NCBI RefSeq assembly: GCF_020217465.1
Contig: NZ_CP084115.1
Coordinates: 62,001 to 126,000, forward strand
DNA from: Cobetia amphilecti
Lineage (GTDB): Bacteria; Pseudomonadota; Gammaproteobacteria; Pseudomonadales; Halomonadaceae
DNA: 64,000 nucleotides
Direction: 5' to 3'
Part shown: in pieces, positions 36,777 to 46,008 of the stretch
Layout: the number at the start of each line of letters is the position of its first letter
Numbering within the stretch: position 1 is the first letter of the stretch
The notes under the pieces: generated by a model
What the model saw: only the letters and a program-made list of their open reading frames with translations
Databases searched by the model: none
What the model was told of the DNA's origin: nothing
Program-made: the position numbers and the translations under genes

Positions 36777-38246
36777 TTAGCACTCAATATCCAGAGGCAG
36801 CCAGTAGGTAACGTCACTCATTACCACCTGTATCCCGTCTGTCGTCCGCTCTACGGTCTGTTGTCGAAGCATTTTCTGCGTTACTTTTGTGTCATGGAAA
36901 TACTCCATGGCAGCAACGATCCATGCCTCCCTCCAGGCCTCTCCTTGATCAGCACACCGGGCCATCGTCATCAGGGTGCGGGCTAGTGTTTCTTTTCGCC
37001 GCTTTCTTGCCCGTTTTACATCCACCCGAGGAGCCAACGTGGTGGCATGTTGGCGATTCAAGAAATTAGTAAACCCCGTCACCGAGGCTGCTTGTCCAGG
37101 CACCGCCTGCAAATAGTTGTCCACATCGCCCTGTTGAGGCAGTCGCTGCCCCTCCCGGTCAGTAGCGAGTAGCAATGCGGCTGCCGCTCTTAGTGCAAGT
37201 CGTGCGGAGGTGTGGGACGTTTTGCCCGCCTCTATACGGGTTTCTAATTGCTGCCAATAAGCATGCAGCGCTTTTTCTGATAAAGAAGCGGACGGCATAG
37301 ACCTGAGACACGCTTTGATACGTCGTTTCTCTGAGTCGATCTTCTTTGCTTGGTGATCCGGCTCTACCCCTTGCTCTTCATGCAGCCATCGCATAAGAAG
37401 TCTTACACGCCGCAACCCCTCCGCCCCGAAGTGATGAAGCAGCTCCGAATAGCTCGGTATCCGTGACCATGCCTGGTCGATCTCAAGGAAGAACGAGAAG
37501 AAATGATTGATCTTGAGGGCAGCCTTATGCGGCCCTGTGGTACGAATCAGCCATTCACCAAATTCCCCAAAGGCCTCACTTAACGCTTGGGTAGTGATAC
37601 CGGCTTGGCCAATGGTGATGCGTTTACGGCATGTTCGCGTCCAATAGCAGGGCTCACAGGCATCGCCTCGACCCGCTGGCATGGGATTGCCACACAATGG
37701 ACAGGCAATTTTCCCTTGCTCATAACAGACGTTGCACAATGCGTCACCGCTGGATGTCATGACCAATAAGCGATGTCGACGACACGCGGAACAGGTACCG
37801 TGATCTGCCGTCGCACAGCGTGGACATAAGCGATGATCATGCCCCATACGCGTCACTCGGGTAAGACGTTGAGAGGGTTCCCCACACTCCTCGCAGGACT
37901 CTGACTCTCTGAAATAGGGAGCGCAGGCGATACAGACAGGGCCGTAGGGAGTGACCTTGCCGATGTTGTAGTCTGAACTGGCTTTTCCACATCGTGCACA
38001 CGGTTTGTCGACTTCGCACTGACGACAGACGGCGTCTGGGTCATTCTTAGGCAAACGAGCTAACTCACCACATCGTGGGCACATCCGCTGCTTAAACTCA
38101 CGAGCATAGCAAGTTGAGCAGTAACCATGCCCCTTATGGCGTCGCCACAATTTGGAGACTTCTCGACCACACTCATCGCAGTCTACCGTTTTGTGTTGCT
38201 TCAAGAGGTTGGCTCCGCTTTCATTCTCCGTTTTAAACGCGCCCAT
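36777..38246 (-). CDS. Zinc-ribbon-rich transposition accessory protein (TniE-like by position)
   Basis: This is a 489-residue protein. The first 215 residues hold about a dozen CxxC pairs (CDECG, CSTC, CPRCG, CRQC, CARCG, CIAC, CEECG, CPRC, CSAC, CNVC, CPLCG, CEPC), giving about six zinc ribbons in a row. The rest is helical and includes a region resembling the core-binding domain of tyrosine recombinases, without catalytic residues. It overlaps tniQ by 46 bases and lies where tniE lies in Tn6022. Function is unknown; DNA or TniQ contact is plausible. Confidence 0.7.
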   Translation of the reverse strand: MGAFKTENESGANLLKQHKTVDCDECGREVSKLWRRHKGHGYCSTCYAREFKQRMCPRCGELARLPKNDPDAVCRQCEVDKPCARCGKASSDYNIGKVTPYGPVCIACAPYFRESESCEECGEPSQRLTRVTRMGHDHRLCPRCATADHGTCSACRRHRLLVMTSSGDALCNVCYEQGKIACPLCGNPMPAGRGDACEPCYWTRTCRKRITIGQAGITTQALSEAFGEFGEWLIRTTGPHKAALKINHFFSFFLEIDQAWSRIPSYSELLHHFGAEGLRRVRLLMRWLHEEQGVEPDHQAKKIDSEKRRIKACLRSMPSASLSEKALHAYWQQLETRIEAGKTSHTSARLALRAAAALLLATDREGQRLPQQGDVDNYLQAVPGQAASVTGFTNFLNRQHATTLAPRVDVKRARKRRKETLARTLMTMARCADQGEAWREAWIVAAMEYFHDTKVTQKMLRQQTVERTTDGIQVVMSDVTYWLPLDIEC

Positions 38247-39289
38247 GAGGCTCTCACTGCGCGTTCCGACATGGGGCGATGAGCCGGTAGAGCACGGCGG
38301 CGATGCGGCCCATGAGGGTGATGAGATAACCGTGATAACAACGGCAACAATATAACGGGGGGTGACTTTCGGGAATCATGAAGCGCACTCGTTTTGACAT
38401 TACAAGCGACCAGAGCGCTAAACGTTTCTTCAAGGCCTATACTTAGCAAACGCTCCACCGCCGCTAATAAAGCACAACGCTCGTTGACAGGCAGAAGCTC
38501 AAACGCCAACCCAGACACAGGCATTCGGCTATCCGTAATCGAAATGCCCAATGTTAGAAGCGCATCTGCGAGGGGTGACGCAGGCCGCCGACTTGCACGC
38601 CGAACAACGCCAACAAAGAAAGTCACCATAGAAAACCAATCGGCGGGTGCGATAGGGGCCTCCCTAAACGTCACGTTGCTTCTTGTTAAAGCACGATCAG
38701 CCATCACTTGGAAACTGAACGCTTCTGGTAAAGGCGACGTGCATACCGCCTTTCTAAAATCGTTATAACACCGGCTGCACTGAGCTAAATGTTGATCTTC
38801 TGCTGACAGGCGATGAGGCTCTATAGGGGCCTTGCATACCGGGCACTCATCTATCAGTTGCACCCCATGAAAGCGGCACCCAGTGTGCCAAGCGAATCGC
38901 CAGTGTCGGCGCAAGTAGGGGGCTGAGTCCTCTGCCAAACACAATGCACAAATCTGTTGTCCTCCATGGCGAGTTCGATTTCGGCTACCAAGGGCTAACA
39001 ACCAGGGCCAAGTCCGCGTTTCCGGTAATGAGTAACCGGCCACTTTCTCACAATCGTCCCGCATCCCAGCTTTCTGAAACTCAGCGGACGATATCCCCGA
39101 TGCATTGACTAATGGGCGCATTCTTACGAGGGGAATTTCCCTATCAATATCCCTTGTCCATATACGCCATGTTGGCCAGATAGCCCCGGTGAGCGACAAA
39201 GGATCACACCCCTGTCTCAACGCCGCCCGTACCAGCCATGAAGAAAGCGACTCTTCAGGCAACAGAGGCACACTCAGCGCCCAAGGCAT
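38201..39289 (-). CDS. tniQ: TniQ/TnsD-family target-site selection protein
   Basis: This 362-residue TniQ protein would recognise the attachment site, here comM. The family start LSVPLLPEESLSSWLVRAAL is present, and the zinc ribbon is ICALCLAEDSAPYLRRHW..HGVQLIDECPVCKAPIEPH followed by CSRC. It overlaps the zinc-ribbon gene on one side and abuts tniB on the other, so all are one transcript. In Tn6022 this position is called tniD. Confidence 0.88.
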   Translation of the reverse strand: MPWALSVPLLPEESLSSWLVRAALRQGCDPLSLTGAIWPTWRIWTRDIDREIPLVRMRPLVNASGISSAEFQKAGMRDDCEKVAGYSLPETRTWPWLLALGSRNRTRHGGQQICALCLAEDSAPYLRRHWRFAWHTGCRFHGVQLIDECPVCKAPIEPHRLSAEDQHLAQCSRCYNDFRKAVCTSPLPEAFSFQVMADRALTRSNVTFREAPIAPADWFSMVTFFVGVVRRASRRPASPLADALLTLGISITDSRMPVSGLAFELLPVNERCALLAAVERLLSIGLEETFSALVACNVKTSALHDSRKSPPVILLPLLSRLSHHPHGPHRRRALPAHRPMSERAVRASWARLKRRMKAEPTS

Positions 39290-40173
39290 TACAGCATCAC
39301 CTCCCTAATGCCACGGGTAGGTCGCACCCATGATTTACTCTGAATAATTTTCTCATCGATACGTTCAGCCCCGGACAAAATAGCGGCATTGGCACACTCA
39401 ATCAGCAGCCGGTGCAGGTCGCCAAAATTGCCGCCAGAGATCGCGTGAAGCTGGGTCGCCAATTGTGGCTCATGCAGTTGGGAAGGATGTTTGAGCGGTA
39501 ATATCTTCTCAAAGCCAGCGAGCAGCTTCTGAAACTCCTGATTGAGCTCCCACTTCGGTAATGCAACCACATCAAAGCGACTCGCATGCTGCGGATCTGA
39601 ATGCAGTACACGCACAGCATCCTGCGTACCCACACCAACGATGGGAATCATTAACTCATTGCATAGGAGCTTAATGGCATTCATCGTTTCGCGCTGCTTG
39701 ACGGCACCACCGGTTAACAGTGAGTGGAACTCATCAATGATCAACAAGCGGGTATGGCAAGCCCGCAGTTGATGAATCACTTGGTAGCGCAGCTTAGGTA
39801 CCGGGTCTGAAGGCCGATAGGGAGCCCAAAAGCTCTCTAACACTGCGATATACAGACTTTTCTCATCGGCACTCGGTGGGGCTTGAGTGACGATCACTGG
39901 TTTCACCGGTTCTACGTCTTCATTCACGTAGCCCTCACCGTACTGTTTACGAAACCGTTGAACGATGGTTGTCTTTCCGTTGTTGGAGTCACCCACGAGC
40001 AAGAGGTTAGGCATACGAGGACGACTAGGCTTCTCCATCAGCCCACGCATGACCTCAATGACACGATTGGCCAATGGATACCCCAACCATCGCGGTTGAT
40101 CCATAAACTCCATTCGCTCTCTAGCGGACAGCCCCAAGACATGACGAAGATCAGGATGAAGGTGTGTGCTCAT
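39289..40173 (-). CDS. tniB: TniB/TnsC-type AAA+ ATPase
   Basis: This 294-residue regulator bridges the target-selection protein and the transposase. Walker A is LLLVGDSNNGKTTIVQRF, Walker B is RLLIIDEFHSLLTG, and sensor-1 lies in ELMIPIVGVGTQDAVRVL. The size matches TniB of Tn6022, shorter than Tn7 TnsC. It overlaps tniA by four bases. Confidence 0.92.
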   Translation of the reverse strand: MSTHLHPDLRHVLGLSARERMEFMDQPRWLGYPLANRVIEVMRGLMEKPSRPRMPNLLLVGDSNNGKTTIVQRFRKQYGEGYVNEDVEPVKPVIVTQAPPSADEKSLYIAVLESFWAPYRPSDPVPKLRYQVIHQLRACHTRLLIIDEFHSLLTGGAVKQRETMNAIKLLCNELMIPIVGVGTQDAVRVLHSDPQHASRFDVVALPKWELNQEFQKLLAGFEKILPLKHPSQLHEPQLATQLHAISGGNFGDLHRLLIECANAAILSGAERIDEKIIQSKSWVRPTRGIREVML

Positions 40174-42098
40174 GATATGTCCCAGTTCACATCGATATCA
40201 CCCGATAAGAGACCATCTTCCTGAGTGGGTGACTCTTGGGGGGCCGCGGTTGAGGGCGCATGTAAAAGGGGATCTGCAGGCGTCACCTTCTTCTCATGCT
40301 CTTTACGTCGTTGTGCCTGACGGCGACTTCGCTTGGTACGTGCTTGCGACTCCTCCACATGAGTTCGCAGTTCACTAATAGCGCGTAGGATTTCAGACTC
40401 ATTGACCGAACTCCTGCCTTCCTGGCGAAGGCGCGCTTTGGCCTGGGCATGCTCCCAAACACTCATCGAGGGGAGGGCGAGATTTGCAAAGGGCACGCGA
40501 AAATAGTGCCCGAGCTCCGGGTCTTTGAACCAAACGACGCTAATGTCACGAGGGTCACGCCGAAACACAAAGGTGCGTTTCTTGCTTGGCGTATCTGGAT
40601 CTTTGGCATTGATCCATGGCCTTAGCGCCTCATCGTAATAGTTCATGCCATCGATGGTCACACCAAAGGTCTGGATCGTGCGCTGAAAGCTGGGCAAAAA
40701 ATCGAGCAATACAGAAAGTCTATCAGCAGGCCGTGGCGCTAAGCCAACTCCCTGCACGTCAGCATTGCCAAACACACCGATTTCCCATTTCCGCACCGGT
40801 GACATACCAATTCCAGAATGAAGACGCTGGTGGTAAACCTTACAAATCAACGTCACCAGCCACTCTTCAAACTCGCTTTTCGTCATGGCCGCGTGCTTCT
40901 CTGGATCGTACCCCTCTTTCTCTTTAATGGAGGAGAAGGTCGTCCCAGGCAGGTTATGGATTTCTTTGAGAATAGAGCCCAGCACCCGCTCAATATGGCC
41001 ACCATAACGAGGCTGCTTAACAGGCCGAAACTCAAGGTTGATCCCATAGGCTAGGCATGAGCGCCGAAACGTCTCTGAGCGAAAATCTGGGCCGTTATCG
41101 ACATGAATCGTGGCGGGTGTGCCCCATACCGGCCACTCAGCCTCCACATTATGCAGTAGCAACCACTCATCTTTAGGAAGCATGGAGTGCGCCACACACA
41201 TGCCGACAGATGTTTCAGAGGGCGGGTCAAACGACAAGTAATACCCCGTGACCACACGGGTAAACACGTCCATGGCCAACGTAATCCATGGGCGACCAAT
41301 CGGCTTGCGATACACGTCATCGACCAAAATAATATCGGCAGGCGTGTGGTCAATCTGCATGACCGCTAGCGGATAGTCAGCATTGGGAAACTTCCCGGCT
41401 GCTGGCTGGAACTTGTTAATGGCTTTGTCTCTAAAACCATGGCCACGCAACCGGTCACGCTCTGGGATATCACGCAGACGAGCACGAACGGTACCAGGGC
41501 TCGGCGGGTCGATGCGCCGTTCATGGCAACGCCGCATCACTTCCTGTACCGCCTTTTGTGCGGACGGACGCTGCAGCGTCAAATACACCTCTTTGATGAC
41601 TTCCTGAATCACTGCCTCGGCATGCGCGGGAATACGCGACTTTCCCTTCTTCCACCCTGGCTTTTGAGGAATCAATGCGAGCACCGAGCCCGTCGCTTTA
41701 TACCGCTTTAACCAACGGTAAATCGTAGCCGTATCAACCCCCGTTTGTTTCGCACGCTCCTCCGCTGCATCCCGCCCCACCGTACGGCGATCCACCAAGG
41801 GCTTAATGATCGAAAAGCGATGCTCGGCCTCTTGCCAATCGGCATCCCCAATCTCGGATATATCCTGATCAGGGAGCACAGACCCGCTATTGAGAGGCGC
41901 TAGTTCTTTGATGCGAAGCGGGCAACTACGCCCGGACTCAACGGCAATGCCAATGACTGTCTCAAAATCAAGCACCTGGGAAATTCGGTAAACGGTGCCA
42001 TCTTTCTGAACCTGCTCACCCACCATGATCTGCAAGTGTTGGCGTGTTTGAGCGACGCCGCTATTGGGCTCAGTTGTGTTGCCACGATGATTATTCAT
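40170..42098 (-). CDS. tniA: TniA/TnsB-type DDE transposase
   Basis: This is the 642-residue transposase that cuts and joins the 3' ends. An N-terminal helix-turn-helix (TIYRWLKRYKATGSVLALIP) binds end repeats. The DDE residues are seen in YPLAVMQIDHTPADIILVDD, ATIHVDNGPDFRSETFRR and GGHIERVLGSILKEIHNLPG. A Mu-type beta-barrel domain follows, then a basic C-terminal tail (TKRSRRQAQRRKEHEKK), as in proteins that contact TniB/TnsC. It overlaps the tnsA-like gene by eight bases. Confidence 0.94.
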   Translation of the reverse strand: MNNHRGNTTEPNSGVAQTRQHLQIMVGEQVQKDGTVYRISQVLDFETVIGIAVESGRSCPLRIKELAPLNSGSVLPDQDISEIGDADWQEAEHRFSIIKPLVDRRTVGRDAAEERAKQTGVDTATIYRWLKRYKATGSVLALIPQKPGWKKGKSRIPAHAEAVIQEVIKEVYLTLQRPSAQKAVQEVMRRCHERRIDPPSPGTVRARLRDIPERDRLRGHGFRDKAINKFQPAAGKFPNADYPLAVMQIDHTPADIILVDDVYRKPIGRPWITLAMDVFTRVVTGYYLSFDPPSETSVGMCVAHSMLPKDEWLLLHNVEAEWPVWGTPATIHVDNGPDFRSETFRRSCLAYGINLEFRPVKQPRYGGHIERVLGSILKEIHNLPGTTFSSIKEKEGYDPEKHAAMTKSEFEEWLVTLICKVYHQRLHSGIGMSPVRKWEIGVFGNADVQGVGLAPRPADRLSVLLDFLPSFQRTIQTFGVTIDGMNYYDEALRPWINAKDPDTPSKKRTFVFRRDPRDISVVWFKDPELGHYFRVPFANLALPSMSVWEHAQAKARLRQEGRSSVNESEILRAISELRTHVEESQARTKRSRRQAQRRKEHEKKVTPADPLLHAPSTAAPQESPTQEDGLLSGDIDVNWDIS

Positions 42099-42786
42099 AA
42101 TCGGGTACCCACACCTCTGATAGAGGACTGAAAGATTGAGCCATATCGCAATCTAGCTGTCGGGTCGCCAGCAGATGCCATAAATGCGCAATCCCCTCTG
42201 CCCGATAAATATCGCCCATGAAGTGCCGAGACAGCAGGTAATCCAAAGTCGCCACCCCCATCTCCCTCACGGTGTTGAGGACTGCCTGGCTTTCGACAGA
42301 AGGAAACACCATCCGCTTATAGCGCGCTAGGAAGGTAATGTTGTCCAAGGTCTTATCACGAATGCGGCTTTCATCATGAATGCGAAACGCCCAGCCCTCG
42401 TTGTTGGCATGCCGTATCGCCGCCTTCCATTTAGGCGACCATTCACGCCAATGTGCTTGCCACTTTTCCCGTGGTTTGACCTCCACCAGGAGAGGTTTTG
42501 GGTAATCCCTGTAATGACGGTTACCGAGACGGTAATACACCAAATAGTCAGGTGTGTAGGTGTAGCGCCTACCGGTCACGGGATGATGAAACGGGATCTC
42601 GCACGGCTGGGAAATCACACCAAGGACGCTCACATCAAAGTCAGCCTTGATGAGGAAATCACGTTCGAGCGTCGACTCGAACGCAATAGACTCCTCCCCG
42701 CGAAAGGCATAGTAGCCAGACACACTTCGTCGCGTAGGGCCGATTTTACGAACGGATGTAGGCAGTGGCATGGGCAGTCGCACCAA
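42091..42786 (-). CDS. TnsA-like endonuclease (TniC)
   Basis: This 231-residue restriction-type endonuclease cuts the 5' ends of the transposon. The catalytic residues appear in AFESTLERDFL (Glu), YTPDYLVYY (Asp) and KPLLVEVKPREKW (ExK). A winged-helix C-terminal domain follows. Its presence predicts cut-and-paste movement rather than replicative cointegrates. It is the first gene of the transposition operon, 125 bases from the right end. In Tn6022 it is named tniC. Confidence 0.9.
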   Translation of the reverse strand: MVRLPMPLPTSVRKIGPTRRSVSGYYAFRGEESIAFESTLERDFLIKADFDVSVLGVISQPCEIPFHHPVTGRRYTYTPDYLVYYRLGNRHYRDYPKPLLVEVKPREKWQAHWREWSPKWKAAIRHANNEGWAFRIHDESRIRDKTLDNITFLARYKRMVFPSVESQAVLNTVREMGVATLDYLLSRHFMGDIYRAEGIAHLWHLLATRQLDCDMAQSFSPLSEVWVPDYE

Positions 42787-42807
42787 ATGTTGAATAAAAC
42801 AAGGCCT

Positions 42808-42910
42808 GTCGCATCAATTGCTATTAATTCTGTCGCACTCAATCCTGTACAGACTACCATAATAGCCCGATATTACGCGCTGAGGGTCGCATCAATTGCT
42901 GAAAATGACA
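42808..42910. repeat. Right end: terminal inverted repeat and two more TniA-type sites
   Basis: GTCGCATCAATTGCT occurs at 42886-42900 within the terminal repeat and again exactly at 42808-42822. A weaker copy, GTCGCACTCAATCCTG, lies at 42832-42847. The right end therefore has more sites than the left, the usual asymmetry of Tn7-like ends. Confidence 0.85.
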
Positions 42911-42915
42911 GTGGC
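42911..42915. repeat. Target site duplication, right copy (GTGGC)
   Basis: Exact match to 22396-22400. Deleting one copy with the transposon restores GGA GGT GGC TCC AAG in comM. Confidence 0.92.
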
Positions 42916-43614
42916 TCCAAGCCGCGTCCGGGCGAGGTGTCGCTGGCGCATCATGGCGTGCTGTTTCTGGATGAGCTGGCGGAGTTCGACCGTGGCGTGC
43001 TGGAAGTGATGCGCGAGCCGCTGGAGAGTGGCCGTATCCTGATCTCGCGCGCCAGCCATCAACGCCGTTTCCCGGCGCGCTTCCAGCTGGTCGCGGCGAT
43101 GAATCCCTGCCCCTGCGGCTACCTCGGTGACAGTCGCCGCAATTGCAGCTGCACCCCGGCGCAGATCCAGCGCTATCAGGCGCGTCTGTCCGGCCCGTTG
43201 CTGGACCGCATCGACCTGCAGGTCGAGGTGCCGGGCCTGCCCGCCGAGGAGCTGACATCCGCCACTCCCGGCGAGGCCTCGGCCGGCGTGCGCGAACGAG
43301 TGCTGGCCGCTCGCGCGCGCCAATTGGCACGCGGCGGCCTGAATGCTCATCTGGATACCCACGCGCTGGAAGCCGCCTGTCAGCTGGAAGACGGCGAGCG
43401 CCAGTGGTTGGCCGGCGTACTGTCACGCCTCAATCTCTCGGCGCGCGCCTATCACCGGGTGCTGCGTGTCGCGCTGACACTCAGTGATCTGATCGACCAG
43501 GACGGTGTGCAGCGGCCACAGCTGATGGAGGCCATCGGCTATCGCCAGCTGGACCGCATGATGGGCAGGGACCCGGCTCGCCTGGGCGCCAGTTCCCAGC
43601 AGCGCAGCGCCTGA
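42916..43614 (+). pseudogene. comM: comM C-terminal fragment
   Basis: These are the last 232 codons of ComM plus the stop. They contain Walker B (GVLFLDELAEFDR), the sensor region FQLVAAMNPCPCGYLG with the zinc cysteines CPCGY..NCSCTP, the arginine-finger part GPLLDRIDLQVEVPG, and the C-terminal Mg-chelatase-like helical domain. It is not translated from its own start as far as I can see. With the other two fragments it gives about 514 residues, the normal ComM length. Confidence 0.95.
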
Positions 43615-43648
43615 TGTCGGCGGATCAGGATGTCAGCGCTGCTCGGGC

Positions 43649-44734
43649 TCAGTAGGAAGGTCTGTCCGCGCCGGGAATGCCTGCACGAATCAGGTGTGAG
43701 AAGTCGCCGTCCGGATGCTCATCGGCGGCGATGGCGGCGGGATTGATCAGGCTGCTGGCCTTGAGTTCCGCGAAGGGCGCAGCATCACTGAGGGCGTCCT
43801 GGTCCGCGACATATTCCGGCAGATAGCCGGAGAGCAGCAGACGGTAGTCCAGCGGCAGACCGTCGGTCAGGCGCGTCATCATCGCGTAGACGAGGGTGGT
43901 GCAGTTGCTGGTGGCGGTATTGTAGAAGCGTGGCTGAGTGCGCAATGTCTCGGCTTCGTCGACGTAGGCCAGCAACAGCTCGCGGATCATTTCGCGCGGC
44001 ATCTGCACCCGATAGAGGTGTACCTGCTCGCCGCGCACGTTGCTGCGCACGCGGATGATGTCGCGTTCGTCGGCGGCGATCACCGCCAGTTCGTACTGCT
44101 TGAACATGCCGCCGAGGGTCGAGAACTGCTCGGTGCGCTCCTTGCGGATCTCCACCGAGAAGGCCAGATAGCGGCCATCGGCAAAGCCGAAGCTGACCAG
44201 CGTATGGGCGATCTGCGGGCCCATCCAGTGACTGGTCAGCAGGTCCACCGAGGTCAGCTCCTCCAGCGGATAGTCGCGGCTTTCCCAGCGCGGCGTGTAA
44301 TCCTCGGCGCTGTGCCACACGAAGTTGCGTACCTGCTCGAGATGCAGCACTTCCCCCTGTGTGGCAGCCTCGGCCCTGGCGCTTGCCGGCGATGCCTCGT
44401 CCCGTGCTGGCGTGACCATCTGCCCCTCGACCAGATGTGCCACCTCCGGCGCCCAGTCGCGGTCCGCCCGTGGCGTGATGCTGGCCCACCAGGCAAGGCT
44501 TGCGACCAGCAGCATCAGGTAGCTGCCCATCAGCCGCCAGCGAATCGCGCTGGCCTGCGGCCACCACAGGACAATCACGCACACGAGGCCCAGCACCGCT
44601 GCGAGAGCCGCCACGGTGGTGCGCAGCCCTTCCGGCCCCGGCAGGCGGAACCATAGTGCGGGCACCAGCCAGAGGCTCGCGCCCACCACGGCGAGGCTGC
44701 TCAAGGCACGGGCCGCGAGGCTGACCAGCGTCAT
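43649..44734 (-). CDS. DUF4105 membrane/periplasmic protein
   Basis: This 361-residue protein has three N-terminal hydrophobic segments (about 10-90) followed by a periplasmic domain. WMGPQIAHTLVSFGFADGRYLAFSVEIRKE and FYNTATSNCTTLVYAMM are hallmarks of DUF4105. The conserved Asn-Cys-Thr suggests a cysteine-peptidase-like active site, but no activity is known to me. It lies 25 bases upstream of the aminotransferase gene region on the same strand, so co-transcription is possible. Confidence 0.85.
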   Translation of the reverse strand: MTLVSLAARALSSLAVVGASLWLVPALWFRLPGPEGLRTTVAALAAVLGLVCVIVLWWPQASAIRWRLMGSYLMLLVASLAWWASITPRADRDWAPEVAHLVEGQMVTPARDEASPASARAEAATQGEVLHLEQVRNFVWHSAEDYTPRWESRDYPLEELTSVDLLTSHWMGPQIAHTLVSFGFADGRYLAFSVEIRKERTEQFSTLGGMFKQYELAVIAADERDIIRVRSNVRGEQVHLYRVQMPREMIRELLLAYVDEAETLRTQPRFYNTATSNCTTLVYAMMTRLTDGLPLDYRLLLSGYLPEYVADQDALSDAAPFAELKASSLINPAAIAADEHPDGDFSHLIRAGIPGADRPSY

Positions 44735-44758
44735 CGCGAGGCCCTCACGATAAATCGT

Positions 44759-45910
44759 TCATGAACGGCGCTCTTCGGCGATGGCCTGCTCGAGACGCGC
44801 GAGACGGCCCGGCACCAGGCTGTCTTCGAGTGTCGAGATGCGCAGGATATGGCCAAGCGAAGGATGCGGGGAGCGAGTGATCAGCACGCCTTGAGCCATC
44901 AATTGCTGCTGCACCTGTGCTGCCAGTTCGGCGCTCTTGAGGCGCACGCAGAGGAAGTTGGTCGCGCTGGGCAGCACTTCCGCGCCCAGCGAGCGCAGGT
45001 GCTCGGCGAGACGATCGCGACAGTCGATCACGCCGGCGACGTGCGCTGCCGCCTCTTCAGGGTGCGCCAGCAGCAGCTCACCTGCCGCCATTGCCGGGGC
45101 GCTGACCGCGAAGTGAATCCGCACCTTGGTCAGCATGGCGACATCGTCAGGCTCGGCGATCATGAAGCCGAGACGCAGGCCCGCCAGCCCATAGGCCTTG
45201 GAGAAGGTGCGCAGGCGGAAGGTGCGTGCCATCGGCGCATGGTCGGCGTGGGCGGCGTCCGGGCGGAAGTCGTGATAGGCCTCATCCAGCAGCAGGCTGC
45301 AGTTCTCCGGCAGGGCGTCGCGCAGAGCACGCACATCGGCGTCAGAATGCAGGTGGCCGCTGGGGTTATCGGGGTTGGCGAGATAGACGACGCGGGCATC
45401 GTGCTGCCTTGCCGCGGCGAGCAGCGCCGCGAGGTCCGGGGCCAGTCGCGACGATGAGGCGTCATCGGCCGTGGCGAAGCTCTCGCTGTAGGGTACCTCG
45501 ATGACCTCGGCACCCAGCCCGCGGGCGAAGTACGCCAGGGTCGGATAGGTGCCGGCGCTGGTGATCACGCGCTCGCCCGCACAGACGGTGGCGCGCATCA
45601 CCAGTGCCAGCAGGCTGTCGGCACCGGCATCGACCAGCAGGTTCTCGTAGGCGACTCCCAGACGCTCAGCCAGTTGCTGGCGCAGTTGCCAGGCATCGGC
45701 GTCGGCATAGCTGCGGCTCAGGTCGGCCAGGGCAGTGCCCAGCGCGCCGCCCAGCGTGTGGTGGGGCATGTCGAGCCCTTCGTTGGAGCCATACTGATAC
45801 GGCAGCGCGTGTCCCAGTCTGCGTTCCAGCGCCTTGATGCCGGGGAACGGGTTATGCGGCCCATCCTGATAGAGGTGGGCAAGAAAGCGACGGGGACTGG
45901 CGGTGGTCAT
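44759..45910 (-). CDS. PLP-dependent aminotransferase, histidinol-phosphate aminotransferase type
   Basis: This is a 383-residue fold type I aminotransferase. The PLP lysine is in RTFSKAYGLAGLRLGF, the pyridine-ring aspartate in YLANPDNPSGH, and a C-terminal arginine in LGHILRIST fits class I/II. The closest overall type is HisC, but nothing histidine-related is nearby. It could be a paralogue for aromatic amino acids or cobalamin precursor synthesis. The start at 45910 gives a normal N-terminus. Confidence 0.85.
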   Translation of the reverse strand: MTTASPRRFLAHLYQDGPHNPFPGIKALERRLGHALPYQYGSNEGLDMPHHTLGGALGTALADLSRSYADADAWQLRQQLAERLGVAYENLLVDAGADSLLALVMRATVCAGERVITSAGTYPTLAYFARGLGAEVIEVPYSESFATADDASSSRLAPDLAALLAAARQHDARVVYLANPDNPSGHLHSDADVRALRDALPENCSLLLDEAYHDFRPDAAHADHAPMARTFRLRTFSKAYGLAGLRLGFMIAEPDDVAMLTKVRIHFAVSAPAMAAGELLLAHPEEAAAHVAGVIDCRDRLAEHLRSLGAEVLPSATNFLCVRLKSAELAAQVQQQLMAQGVLITRSPHPSLGHILRISTLEDSLVPGRLARLEQAIAEERRS

Positions 45911-46008
45911 GTTGGCTCCGGAAAAGCAGAAAACGATAAAGGGTGTATCAGGGGTGGCGGGGACCTCGGCGCAGCTGGGCGCAAGACTCTGGGCTCAAGA
46001 CTCGGATC

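Larger units (their letters stand above)
22401..42910. mobile_element. Tn7-like transposon of Tn6022/AbaR type in comM, 20.5 kb
   Basis: Both ends begin TGTCATTT and share a 25-bp terminal inverted repeat with 22 matches (22401-22425 and 42886-42910). The right end holds tnsA-like, tniA, tniB, tniQ and a zinc-ribbon gene in one minus-strand run. A TnsE-like gene sits at the left end. Cargo is metal efflux plus envelope genes and one IS. Insertion in comM with a 5-bp duplication is what Tn6022 and the AbaR islands do in Acinetobacter, which supports the family call. The cargo is visibly more AT-rich than the flanking chromosome. Confidence 0.95.

Noticed and set aside
22401-42910. CRISPR-associated (CAST) Tn7-like element
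   Set aside because: No cas genes or CRISPR repeats lie inside the ends; the fixed comM site and full TniQ fit protein-guided targeting.
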